Source: Nitrospinota bacterium | GTDB lineage: Bacteria > Nitrospinota > Nitrospinia > UBA9942 | Assembly: GCA_016200365.1 (NCBI GenBank) | Contig: JACQEW010000360.1 | Coordinates: 1 to 13,468 of the forward strand | Direction of reading: 5' to 3' | DNA: 13,468 nt | Part shown: positions 6,993-13,468 of the stretch, piece by piece | Numbering within the stretch: position 1 is the stretch's first letter | Layout: each line of letters opens with the position of its first letter | Notes under the pieces: generated by a model | Told to the model about the DNA's origin: nothing | The model's database searches: none | Seen by the model: the letters and a program-made list of their open reading frames with translations, nothing else | Translations under genes and position numbers: made by a program

Positions 6993-7199
6993 ATGGCAAA
7001 TATAGTTTTGAAGATAAAGGGCATGTCCTGCCAGCACTGCGTCATGAGTATCACAAAATCATTGAAGGGACTTAAAGGGGTAAAGGATGTAAAGGTCAGC
7101 CTTGAGAAAGGGAGTGCAGAGATAAATTATGAAGATAACCTTGTAACCCTATCCCAAATGCAAGAGGCAGTGGACGATGCAGGATACACTGTGGAATAA
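6993..7199 (+). CDS. heavy-metal-associated (HMA) domain protein, CopZ-like metallochaperone
   Basis: This 68-residue protein is a single HMA domain of ferredoxin-like fold. The metal-binding motif GMSCQHC is at residues 10-16 (Cys13 and Cys16), and the usual downstream pattern follows (GVKDVKVSLEKGSAEINYED, AVDDAGYTVE). Such proteins bind Cu(I) and hand it to P-type ATPases or to copper-responsive regulators in the cytoplasm; MerP-like mercury binding is less likely because there is no signal peptide. A strong ribosome binding site AAAGGAGA lies seven bases before the ATG. No copper ATPase or copper regulator is present in the window, so it seems isolated. The HNH gene follows 26 bases later on the same strand and may be read through from it. 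Confidence 0.9.
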   Translation: MANIVLKIKGMSCQHCVMSITKSLKGLKGVKDVKVSLEKGSAEINYEDNLVTLSQMQEAVDDAGYTVE

Positions 7200-7225
7200 A
7201 ATCGCAAATTTCTGACTCTTAAAAA

Positions 7226-8203
7226 ATGGCAAGAAGAAAAACAAAGAATATAACAGGTCTTGCAAGGATTGAGGGTATTCCCTATCACGATGCGTGGGTA
7301 GGTTTCATCTGTCTTTCTTGTGGCTCGCTCAATAACATTCGTATCGGGCTTCAGCTTTTAGACCCGAAAACTACATACGAAACTGCTGAATGGAAATGCA
7401 GTAAATGCGGTTATCTGCATTCAAAAAACTCAGATTTGCCTTTTGAAAACTGGAGTGAAGATTTTACTGTTGCGGAATCAATAAAAGCACAGAGATTTTG
7501 GGAGGCATTTTTCAGAATAGCTACAGAGCATCCAGAATCATACTGGAAGCAATGCAATGCCTGCGGCAGAATCCTGCCCTTTGCTGCATTTAGCAAACAT
7601 TCGGGGTGGGGACCGCTTGAACGGCAAATGGAATGCAGGAGTTGTAAAGGTGCAATAAATGCAGTGCTGAATCAGAAACGAACCAAAGAACAATTACACG
7701 AATCATCGGTCAGGAGAAGGATTGCGGATCTATTGCTCGAAGGGGAAAACAAAACAATTAATATAGCAGATTTATTCAAACGATTTGACAGTCGCTGCTT
7801 TAAAATAAAACACCTGCTTGATATTAACAAAAGGGATACTTGGGAGATTGACCATATCTTGCCTTCAAGGTGGCTCTATCCTTTGACAAGAGAAAATGCA
7901 GCATTGTTATCAACCGAGGCGAACAACAATAAACGAGATAAATGGCCCAGTGAATTTTATACCAACAACGAATTGATTGAACTTGCAAAGATAACAGGAG
8001 CAGATTTGGGATTGTTAGCAGGCAAAACACCTGTCATCAATACTGACATCAATGTTGATAAATGTGTAGAAAGGTATTTGCGAGTCAGAGAAAGGTCTCA
8101 TCTTCCAAAAAGAATCAATGAGCTCAAAAAAATTCTTAAAGATTACAACCTCGTTAATAAACTCTCTCCAAAGCATAGAAAATTATTGGGATTTACAAAG
8201 TAA
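7226..8203 (+). CDS. zinc-ribbon HNH endonuclease, probable restriction enzyme
   Basis: The protein has 325 residues. Two zinc-binding CxxC pairs come first: Cys29/Cys32 with Cys58/Cys61, and Cys110/Cys113 with Cys137/Cys140, suggesting two treble-clef or ribbon modules. An HNH nuclease core follows: WEIDHILPSRW (Asp209, His210), Asn224 in RENAALL, and EANNNKRDKWP (Asn233-235). This ββα-metal pattern cleaves DNA in restriction enzymes, homing enzymes and Cas9. No helicase or integrase domain is present. The gene converges tail to tail on a two-domain DNA methyltransferase, which is the main reason to call it a restriction enzyme. There is no clear Shine-Dalgarno before the ATG. The pair looks richer in A+T than its neighbours (by eye), which fits horizontal transfer. 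A stand-alone HNH nuclease is the alternative. Confidence 0.8.
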   Translation: MARRKTKNITGLARIEGIPYHDAWVGFICLSCGSLNNIRIGLQLLDPKTTYETAEWKCSKCGYLHSKNSDLPFENWSEDFTVAESIKAQRFWEAFFRIATEHPESYWKQCNACGRILPFAAFSKHSGWGPLERQMECRSCKGAINAVLNQKRTKEQLHESSVRRRIADLLLEGENKTINIADLFKRFDSRCFKIKHLLDINKRDTWEIDHILPSRWLYPLTRENAALLSTEANNNKRDKWPSEFYTNNELIELAKITGADLGLLAGKTPVINTDINVDKCVERYLRVRERSHLPKRINELKKILKDYNLVNKLSPKHRKLLGFTK

Positions 8204-8209
8204 TTTTTT

Positions 8210-8292
8210 ACCCCGTTAGAAGTTATACTGACTGAAAAGCAATGAAATAATCAACCGTTAGATAACTTCAAATAGGGAACTTCTAACGGGGT
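8210..8292. repeat. 15-bp perfect inverted repeat between convergent nuclease and methyltransferase genes
   Basis: Bases 8210-8224 (A then CCCCGTTAGAAGTT) are exactly complementary to 8278-8292. An additional CCGTTAGA at 8255-8262 can pair instead with TCTAACGG at 8283-8290, allowing alternative hairpins. The arms fill the whole gap from six bases after the nuclease stop to the methyltransferase stop. It may terminate transcription on the plus strand (TTTATTGT follows), but the long loop and weak U-run make this uncertain. Confidence 0.7.
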
Positions 8293-10953
8293 TTATTGTA
8301 AAACTAAATACTGATGTGAAGTAACAGTCCCCTTATCGCGTATTCCATGCGATTCGCAATGTTTCACGCTTTCCACAAACAAATCAACCGTATTAAACCA
8401 GCGTTTACTTACCCTTTTTAATTCCTCTGCCATATCGCATTTTACGCTTTTCCCCAGATGTAAAACACAAACGCCGCCCTGTTTCAGCCTCTCTCTGGAT
8501 TGTCTGAATATACTCTCATAAACTACAAAGTCCTTTTTCTGCTTTTCCTCAATATATGAGTTTATCTGATATTTAAAATCCTTTTCCGACCATCCGCTAA
8601 ACCAGATTCTTATCCAGTTGGCAAGATAAAACCTTGTGCTGTCGAAGAACGGAGGAGAAGTAATAACAGCATCAAGATTATTTATTTCCTGCGGCCAGAT
8701 GGATGTTGAATCTTGATTGTAGATTTTTCCAGGAATAAAATTTGGAGGCAATTCCACTTGCAATGTCCTTTCAACTTTCTCGGTAAGATTTTTGATTAAG
8801 TTTTTATAAACAAATTCTCCCTGTGGTGCATACGGGACAATAGGGTGAGACCGTCTGCTCAAAGCATAAGGTCTATTGCCGTGCAGAATATGAAGCAAAG
8901 AAGATATAACAAGCATTTGGCTTGGATTTTCAGGATAATTGAGCTTTAAAAATCTCCTCGCTAACAAAATTTCTTTGAGTGTTTTTTCCTCATAATATTC
9001 AGATAGTGTTTTGTTAAAGCCGAAATGCTTCGCTTCATTCAATTCTTCCTTTGTGCAGCCGTTTCGCTCAAGAAATTCTGCAATCTGTTGAATGTAATTT
9101 AAGCACTCGTTTTTTTTATGTGTGCTGATTTTAGCAGTTGAAATGTAGTAAGCAGGTATGCTGATGTCAAACCCGTAAGATTTCCTCCCATTTAATGCTG
9201 CCTCAAAAGGGATCGTCCCTACTCCGGAAAATGGGTCAAGGATACTACCGTTTTCATGGACGAATGTTTTAATAAGGTGATTGGCGATAGATGCCTTTAG
9301 CTTTCCTTGATAAGAGCAAAGGGAATGAAGCGGATGTCCCCAGTTTCTTTTGGAATATGGGAGTTTTTGGTGAGGCAGATTATTTTTAAAATACTCCCAA
9401 TTCCCAAGATTGAAAATTTGCATCTTCTGTTTTTCCTCCGGTATGTATGTTGATTTATTAAATTCCAATACCAGCAGCGTTTGGCTCAATATCTCCTTAT
9501 TTCTTGACCTCCGTTTTCTTAAAAGTTTTTTCTCTTTTAATTCATATCCAAGGGAAGTCAATACCTCAATCAGAATATCATCGGTCTTAATGTGGACATT
9601 GGCAAAAATAGAATCGCCGATATCAATCAGAATTTTTGATCGGTTAGTCAAGTGTTCACGCAGCTTTGAAAAAATTACATACATTTCTTCAAAATAACTT
9701 TTCGCCATTATCGGAATACGCTGGTCATATGATTTTTTATGCAGTTTTAATAAAGTGTCCTTTAGCAATTTGCTTTTAGTTGTTATATTCGTTCCGTTAC
9801 TGCCAGAAGTATCTTTTTTAACATCATTAATTCCGCTGGTAAGTGCCTGGTCACGAAAAAATCGCAAGTCATTTTCAAACTGGATGTATCGTAAAAACCA
9901 TAGCTCCAGCTTAGTGTTTCTAAAATAATTTGTCCCGTTAAGATAGGGAGGACTTGTAATAACAGCTTCAATCTCTAAGTCGTTTGCTAAATCAACATTT
10001 TTAGCATTGGAAAGAATCATTTCCGGTGTCGTCTTTACTGCAAACTCTAAATTGAGAATGTCATTGGCTATCTCTTTCAATTTGTTTGGTAAAAAATTTT
10101 TTAATTCGACCTTTTCTTTTTCCAGTTCACCTTTTGTTTTAAAACGGACATCACCTGCCTTTTTCATAAATGAAACTGGAATTAAAGCAGCCAAAACAGC
10201 TATGGTAACAGTATCCGACAGCAGCTCATCCTCCAGTTTTACAATGTCAATAAAGGAGCGCAAACGAAGCAGTTGACTGAGAACAGTATCCTCAAAATAT
10301 TTGCTGTTACCGAAAATGAGTCTGTAACTTTCCTTCAAATACTTGTCTTCCTCAAAATTCTCAATCTTCTCAATGAGTTGCCCGGCAATTTGATTTGCCT
10401 TATCGGACAATTGTTTTCGTGCGGCAGGATTTGATTTCAGAATCTTGATTTTTGTATGTATGAGAAATTGAAGAAGCGGATTGATTTCCGAATAAAGGGT
10501 CTTTATATTTAATTGGTCGGCAGCAAAAATGGTAGTTCCTGTTCCGACAAAGGGGTCGTAAATGCAAGCCGCCTTTCGGCAATAATTATTGATAAGCGAT
10601 TTTACAAAATCGGGAGAATAGCCTTCAATGAAAGGATACCATCTCTGAAAAGAAATTGACTTGCTGTTGACAAAGGTTACATCCTTGGGATTAATAACAG
10701 AAAACCCGTTAATATTCTTTTTAATTAACCGTTTGACAACTTGATTGAGTGATCTTTCCTCCTTCTCGGCAAAGAGTGATAGTTGCTTGTAACTTTTGAT
10801 GCCGATTAATTCTCTTATTTCCTCACTGCTCAATTCTTTTATTTTCGTATAATAGGGCGATTCCGGCTCATTGAATGCCAATGTGATTGATTTTTCTTTT
10901 GAGTCCTCAGATGGATAGTCGCAAAAGTAAATGGATTTGAAGTATTGTCCCAT
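8293..10953 (-). CDS. DNA methyltransferase with two catalytic domains (probable restriction-modification modifier)
   Basis: This 886-residue protein carries two complete sets of amino-methyltransferase motifs. Domain 1 has the AdoMet-binding motif DPFVGTGT (133-140) and catalytic TSPPY (333-337). Domain 2 has DPFSGVGT (573-580) and TSPPF (764-768). In both, motif I precedes the SPP motif. SPPY/SPPF occurs in N4-cytosine and some N6-adenine enzymes, so the base modified cannot be told. Double-domain modifiers usually serve asymmetric recognition sites, one domain per strand, as in FokI-like type IIS systems; applying this here is inference. It converges on the HNH gene and is led by its own promoter at 11000-11028. 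No Shine-Dalgarno close to the ATG is evident. The A+T-rich sequence suggests acquisition by transfer. Confidence 0.87.
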   Translation of the reverse strand: MGQYFKSIYFCDYPSEDSKEKSITLAFNEPESPYYTKIKELSSEEIRELIGIKSYKQLSLFAEKEERSLNQVVKRLIKKNINGFSVINPKDVTFVNSKSISFQRWYPFIEGYSPDFVKSLINNYCRKAACIYDPFVGTGTTIFAADQLNIKTLYSEINPLLQFLIHTKIKILKSNPAARKQLSDKANQIAGQLIEKIENFEEDKYLKESYRLIFGNSKYFEDTVLSQLLRLRSFIDIVKLEDELLSDTVTIAVLAALIPVSFMKKAGDVRFKTKGELEKEKVELKNFLPNKLKEIANDILNLEFAVKTTPEMILSNAKNVDLANDLEIEAVITSPPYLNGTNYFRNTKLELWFLRYIQFENDLRFFRDQALTSGINDVKKDTSGSNGTNITTKSKLLKDTLLKLHKKSYDQRIPIMAKSYFEEMYVIFSKLREHLTNRSKILIDIGDSIFANVHIKTDDILIEVLTSLGYELKEKKLLRKRRSRNKEILSQTLLVLEFNKSTYIPEEKQKMQIFNLGNWEYFKNNLPHQKLPYSKRNWGHPLHSLCSYQGKLKASIANHLIKTFVHENGSILDPFSGVGTIPFEAALNGRKSYGFDISIPAYYISTAKISTHKKNECLNYIQQIAEFLERNGCTKEELNEAKHFGFNKTLSEYYEEKTLKEILLARRFLKLNYPENPSQMLVISSLLHILHGNRPYALSRRSHPIVPYAPQGEFVYKNLIKNLTEKVERTLQVELPPNFIPGKIYNQDSTSIWPQEINNLDAVITSPPFFDSTRFYLANWIRIWFSGWSEKDFKYQINSYIEEKQKKDFVVYESIFRQSRERLKQGGVCVLHLGKSVKCDMAEELKRVSKRWFNTVDLFVESVKHCESHGIRDKGTVTSHQYLVLQ

Positions 10954-10999
10954 AGAGAAGATATGTTACCTCTATAAGTTGTGAAAAAACTGATATATT

Positions 11000-11028
11000 A
11001 TGATAGTTATTTCATAAAATTTTGTCAA
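11000..11028 (-). promoter_or_regulatory. sigma-70-type promoter of the methyltransferase gene
   Basis: On the minus strand TTGACA (11028-11023) is followed after exactly 17 bases by TATCAT (11005-11000), five of six matches to TATAAT. It would start transcription about 40 bases before the methyltransferase ATG at 10953. Confidence 0.7.
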
Positions 11029-11117
11029 GAACAAAAACATAATGACGCAATCCTAAAATGCGGAAGGTAAAGAAAGGTATCGGCAACGGAATGATTCTCG
11101 CTGATAATTTTAAGTTA

Positions 11118-11167
11118 AATCTGTGTCAATCTGTGTGGTTTCTGCGTTCATCTGCGTTTTATTCAGT
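11118..11167. repeat. ATCTGTGT / TCTGCGTT tandem repeats without inverted partner
   Basis: Two AATCTGTGT units 10 bp apart and two TCTGCGTT units 10 bp apart lie between the methyltransferase promoter and the 3' end of the diiron fusion gene. Read on the minus strand the second pair starts at ACCACACAGAT, the same ACCAC-led layout as the outer arms of the other elements here. The remainder of the 10954-11180 gap shows only the promoter noted. Confidence 0.7.
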
Positions 11168-11180
11168 TTTTTTATTTGGG

Positions 11181-12608
11181 TTAGGTAAAATCCAAAAGCC
11201 TTCCAAAGCCGTCCCAGAGAATCTTTCTTGCCTCGAGGCTTTTCATTGCCCCTTTTCTGACCATATAATGACTCTCTCCATCATGCAGGTAGTTTCTCAA
11301 AATAGTTGTTGCAGCCTCTCCATGCTCCGCATCAAGTATAATATGGGATGTCCAGTATTCCATGTCATCTTCCTTCATGGATATGCTCCTCTTGAGTCCG
11401 TCCACTATTTTCTTAAACATGGTTGGTATGACCCATTCAACACCGGGTCCAACAGCGCCGAATCCGATGAGAAACGGCTCATATCTCGTAAGCATTGTAA
11501 GCCTGTCAATAAAATTAGTTACTTCAGGAATGGGTTTAAACTTCTTCCAGTCCTTTTTCTCCAATCCCAATCCTGTTAAGAATTTTCTGAAAAGTGCAGG
11601 GTGTGTTTTTTCGGGTGATAAATTCCCATACTCGTCCATGAGATTTTTGACCATCAGCATCCTGTCCTGTTCGTGGGGTATTTTAGGAATGATATTGGCT
11701 ATGTAATGGGAGAACATCTTTGCATGCTGATAGTAATGAACTGCAAAAGTTTTAACCTGTTCTTCGCTAAGATTGCCTTTAGAGAATCTTTCTAAAAAGG
11801 GATGGTTTACTGCCTCATGGGAGAAGATTTCATCCTTTAATTGCTGGAGGAAATCCTTGCCGCTCTTTTCCTCTTTTCCTTCGAGGTCGGAGTGAAACTC
11901 CATTGTGCCCTTCCACATCTTTTTCGACTCTTCAATCAAATCAGGGGTTACTTCTTTTAATCCCTTTTTTTCGGTTAGCGATTCTATCTCCTTTATCACC
12001 ATACCCCTCACAAATGGAGGGATGCGCTCCACTTTCTCATCAGCCTCTTTTGTCCACGGAAATGTCTTGTGCACCTTTGCAGACCCCTGACCCCAGTAAT
12101 CATATTTTTCCTGCATTACATCGAGGGTAACGGCAGAAAGCCCTTTATCCCTCGCCGTCTTCTCAATCCTCCACTTCGTCATATCCCTCATAAAGCCTTC
12201 CGGAATCTTTTTAAGCCTCTCTGCCGCCTCCTGTGTCCATTTCAGCTCCGATGTCAGGTTAACCTTCGCCTCTGCTTTGTCAACCAACTCAAATCTATCT
12301 CTCCCTGCCCCGCAGACAGGACAGCTTTCAGGCAGACCTTCTGCTGTATAGCCGCACAGTTTACAACGATAGAGTGGGGGGGCATTCATTGCCCCCATTC
12401 CTGAATTAAAACTCTTCAGGACAGGCATCCCGCCCATTATCTTTCTTGCCTCACCTATAGCATCTTCTGCAACTTCAAGGGTTATAAGATTAATGCCCTT
12501 ATCTAAAGCAAAACTTTCAATTCGGGATTGGCTCATGCTCCTCATAAAACCCTGGGGAACCCGCTCAAGTCTCTTTTTCGCCTCATCCGTCCAGATAATT
12601 TCCGTCAT
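11181..12608 (-). CDS. fusion protein: PCP_red, rubredoxin-like, two PCP_red, heme-oxygenase-like diiron domain
   Basis: The protein has 475 residues. PCP_red modules (the small helical domain named from protochlorophyllide reductase subunits) lie at about 1-55, 120-170 and 182-235, each with W-x(4)-A and an R-x(4)-IE-x(3) core. A rubredoxin-like site sits at 80-108 (Cys82, 85, 96, 99: CKLCG, CPVCG). Residues 250-475 form a TenA/PqqC/CADD-like heme-oxygenase-fold domain with candidate metal ligands Glu326, His336, Glu391, His422, Asp426 and His429; the H-x3-D-x2-H spacing equals that of the diiron protein CADD. The rubredoxin could feed electrons to the diiron site; that is inference, as is any substrate. 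AGGAGG lies close before the ATG, within the end of arsR; the intergenic gap is 2 bp. No membrane segment or signal peptide is seen. Confidence 0.85.
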   Translation of the reverse strand: MTEIIWTDEAKKRLERVPQGFMRSMSQSRIESFALDKGINLITLEVAEDAIGEARKIMGGMPVLKSFNSGMGAMNAPPLYRCKLCGYTAEGLPESCPVCGAGRDRFELVDKAEAKVNLTSELKWTQEAAERLKKIPEGFMRDMTKWRIEKTARDKGLSAVTLDVMQEKYDYWGQGSAKVHKTFPWTKEADEKVERIPPFVRGMVIKEIESLTEKKGLKEVTPDLIEESKKMWKGTMEFHSDLEGKEEKSGKDFLQQLKDEIFSHEAVNHPFLERFSKGNLSEEQVKTFAVHYYQHAKMFSHYIANIIPKIPHEQDRMLMVKNLMDEYGNLSPEKTHPALFRKFLTGLGLEKKDWKKFKPIPEVTNFIDRLTMLTRYEPFLIGFGAVGPGVEWVIPTMFKKIVDGLKRSISMKEDDMEYWTSHIILDAEHGEAATTILRNYLHDGESHYMVRKGAMKSLEARKILWDGFGRLLDFT

Positions 12609-12610
12609 AA

Positions 12611-12982
12611 TTACACTCCTCCTCTTATATGAACTTTACAGTTTGCACTGCAGTTTTTTTCAACTGCCCTTAACCTCTTAAAATCCCCCTTAAAAGGCAC
12701 TGTGCCTTTCAGGGCATTGTAAAAAGACCTTGTAAGGTCTTTTTTCAGCGAGCTGAAGGGGTCGCTTTTATTTAATGTGTAATAGCAGTGTAATTTATCC
12801 TTTGTCATTTCCAAAACCCCAGTCCTCCTTAAAAGCGACAGGTGTCTGGAGATTGTGGGCTGCGGGAGGCTAAGGGTTTCTGTAAGACAGTTGACGCAAA
12901 GCAGGGAATCCTTCAGGAGCAATATTATCCTTAATCTGATCTCTTCCGAAAAGGCAAAGAGTATATCCTTTATATCTGTCAT
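12611..12982 (-). CDS. ArsR/SmtB-family winged-helix transcriptional regulator
   Basis: This 123-residue protein has the ArsR fold: a first helix region IRLRIILLLKDS, then LCVNCLTETLSLPQPTISRHLSLLRRTGVLEM (written here as the α3-turn-recognition helix region, residues 28-59), then a wing (KDKLHCYYTLN). Cys29 and Cys32 (CVNC) occupy the place of the ArsR metal-binding CVC motif. Further Cys66, Cys111 and Cys115 (CSANC) could add ligands, so metal(loid) or redox sensing is likely but the inducer is unknown. The C-terminal part after residue 80 is encoded by DNA with two strong hairpins and may be partly repeat-derived. It begins an operon with the diiron fusion gene and most likely represses itself and that gene through the palindrome overlying its promoter. 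Confidence 0.9.
   Translation of the reverse strand: MTDIKDILFAFSEEIRLRIILLLKDSLLCVNCLTETLSLPQPTISRHLSLLRRTGVLEMTKDKLHCYYTLNKSDPFSSLKKDLTRSFYNALKGTVPFKGDFKRLRAVEKNCSANCKVHIRGGV
12693..12744. repeat. two hairpins within the 3' half of arsR
   Basis: Bases 12721-12731 and 12734-12744 form an exact 11-bp inverted repeat with a 2-base loop, ending in runs of A and T that resemble an intrinsic terminator on either strand. Next to it, AAAGGCAC and GTGCCTTT (12693-12709) form a second palindrome. On the minus strand both would fold in the arsR message ahead of the diiron fusion gene. Confidence 0.65.
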
Positions 12983-12991
12983 ATATTGACA

Positions 12992-13020
12992 ACTATATTC
13001 GTATATACGGATATAGTCAA
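12992..13020 (-). promoter_or_regulatory. arsR promoter overlapped by a 26-bp palindromic operator
   Basis: On the minus strand TTGACT (13020-13015), a 17-base spacer and TATAGT (12997-12992) form a good sigma-70 promoter. Bases 12992-13017 are a palindrome with only one mismatched pair, centred on CGTATATACG, and they cover the spacer and reach into both promoter boxes. This layout and A/T-rich dyad are typical of ArsR/SmtB operators. The expected transcription start lies only about 3 bases before the arsR ATG. Confidence 0.75.
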
Positions 13021-13038
13021 GAAAAAATTTAGCCCCTA

Positions 13039-13055
13039 TGCTTAATGTTTAAGCA
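13039..13055. promoter_or_regulatory. TGCTTAA-TGT-TTAAGCA palindrome, candidate regulator site
   Basis: A perfect 7-bp inverted repeat with a 3-base centre lies about 110-125 bases upstream of the -24 box at 13164. That distance suits an enhancer site for a sigma-54 activator. A second inverted pair, ATGCCTG (13069-13075) with CAGGCAT (13098-13104), lies between. No NifA-type TGT-N10-ACA site was found. Confidence 0.35.
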
Positions 13056-13163
13056 GTTCTCATATTCAATGCCTGATTTTAAGGCAGATTTATATGGCAG
13101 GCATGAGGTATTACTTTGCTTTTTATGAATAATATCAGAGGATTTGAAGATTTATTACTATTG

Positions 13164-13179
13164 TGGCACGGCTTTTGTA
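13164..13179 (+). promoter_or_regulatory. candidate sigma-54 (-24/-12) promoter for nifB
   Basis: TGGCACG, four bases, then TTGTA matches the consensus TGGCACG-N4-TTGCA except for one base at the -12 GC. The -24 GG is intact. Transcription would begin near 13190 and give a leader of about 185 bases containing the nested repeat at 13211-13356. Sigma-54 control is standard for nif genes. Confidence 0.5.
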
Positions 13180-13210
13180 TTATCCATTTTATAAAGAAAT
13201 TATAAAATTT

Positions 13211-13356
13211 ACCACGGAGGCACGGAGACACAGAGAAAAACAAGAAGCAAGAAGCAAGAAACAAGAAGCAAGAAGCAAGATTTTTTTTCTTGCCTCTTGC
13301 ATCTTGCCTCTTTTTTAATCTTGTTTTCTTTCTCTGTACCTCAGTGTCTCAGTGGT
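13211..13356. repeat. nested inverted repeat: outer ACGGAG-unit arms, inner CAAGAAG heptamers, T8 centre
   Basis: The outer arms 13211-13238 and 13329-13356 pair at 23 of 28 positions and start ACCACGGAGG. Inside are five to six CAAGAAG-type heptamers (13241-13280), eight T, then TCTTGCC-type heptamers (13279-13312). It has the same architecture as 1248-1362 with a different outer unit. It falls inside the predicted nifB leader. Apart from it and the regulatory sites listed, the 12983-13375 gap holds nothing recognised. Confidence 0.85.
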
Positions 13357-13375
13357 TAAAATCAGGTCTTTGCTC

Positions 13376-13468
13376 ATGATAAACACACATCCCTGTTACA
13401 GCGAAGGGGCTTCTCATCATTATGCACGGATGCATGTGGCGGTTGCACCTAAATGCAATATCCAGTGC
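13376..13468 (+). CDS. nifB: NifB-type radical SAM protein, N-terminal 31 residues, 3' end outside window
   Basis: NifB makes NifB-co, the [8Fe-9S-C] precursor of the nitrogenase cofactors, using radical SAM chemistry. The visible part begins MINTHPCYSEG, continues SHHYARMHVAVAPKCNIQC and runs off the window in frame. HPCYSE, ARMHVAVAP and CNIQC are near-identical to the region leading into the NifB CxxxCxxC cluster motif; two of its three Cys (27 and 31) are present. The start at 13376 was chosen because conserved sequence begins four residues later; an in-frame TTG at 13370 is possible. AGG about nine bases upstream is a weak ribosome binding site. A related radical SAM maturase cannot be wholly excluded from 31 residues. 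Confidence 0.82.
   Translation, partial: MINTHPCYSEGASHHYARMHVAVAPKCNIQC

Noticed and set aside
8210..8292. Integron attC site, suggested by GTTAGA and TCTAAC
   Set aside because: The two core-like motifs are in the opposite order to attC (GTTAGA first, TCTAAC last), and no integrase or cassette array is present.
11058..11579. Open frame of 173 codons on the plus strand
   Set aside because: Most of it is antisense to the diiron fusion gene and its start lies in repeat DNA; no family features.
12986..13017. Divergent plus-strand promoter (TTGACA ... TATAGT)
   Set aside because: The spacing of 20 bases is too long; the minus-strand pair with 17 bases is much better.
13241..13312. CRISPR-like array from repeated CAAGAAG strings
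   Set aside because: The units are contiguous 7-mers without spacers and there are no cas genes.

Overview
The window looks like chromosomal DNA from an uncultured Gram-negative, probably anaerobic bacterium. Nitrospirota or a Desulfobacterota-like lineage is my best guess, held loosely. The grounds are a murA-hisG junction with a short-form HisG, a GAF-rich sigma-54 activator, a PCP_red/rubredoxin/diiron fusion protein, the start of a nifB-type gene, and many short tandem and inverted repeats of the kind seen in genomes from those groups. No rRNA, tRNA, CRISPR array or transposase gene was found.

Layout. Positions 2-466 (+) are the C-terminal third of MurA. A heptamer-repeat hairpin and then hisG (547-1185, +) follow. 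A nested repeat element (1248-1362) separates hisG from two overlapping-to-adjacent minus-strand genes for DUF21/CBS (HlyC/CorC, CNNM-like) membrane proteins; the upstream one (2621-3607) lacks the C-terminal CorC domain. Next is a 175-bp element with perfect 30-bp inverted ends enclosing a GxxExxY-gene remnant (3643-3817). Positions 3836-6778 (-) encode a 980-residue protein with three GAF domains and a sigma-54 activator AAA+ domain, with palindromic and heptamer repeats inserted in frame. After another repeat come a small CopZ-like metallochaperone (6993-7199, +) and a convergent pair: a zinc-ribbon HNH endonuclease (7226-8203, +) and an 886-residue protein with two DNA methyltransferase domains (8293-10953, -). 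I read this pair as a likely restriction-modification system.

The right end holds an arsR-type regulator (12611-12982, -) and, 2 bp downstream, a 475-residue fusion of three PCP_red domains, a rubredoxin-like domain and a heme-oxygenase-like diiron domain (11181-12608, -). The regulator's promoter is covered by a 26-bp near-perfect palindrome, and its start codon lies almost at the predicted transcription start. Divergent to it is the 5' end of a nifB gene (13376-13468, +), preceded by a close match to a -24/-12 (sigma-54) promoter.

The items that look least described are the composite repeat family, which appears in intergenic DNA, in 5' leaders, around a GxxExxY relic and inside coding sequence, and the ArsR-controlled PCP_red/rubredoxin/diiron fusion next to nifB.
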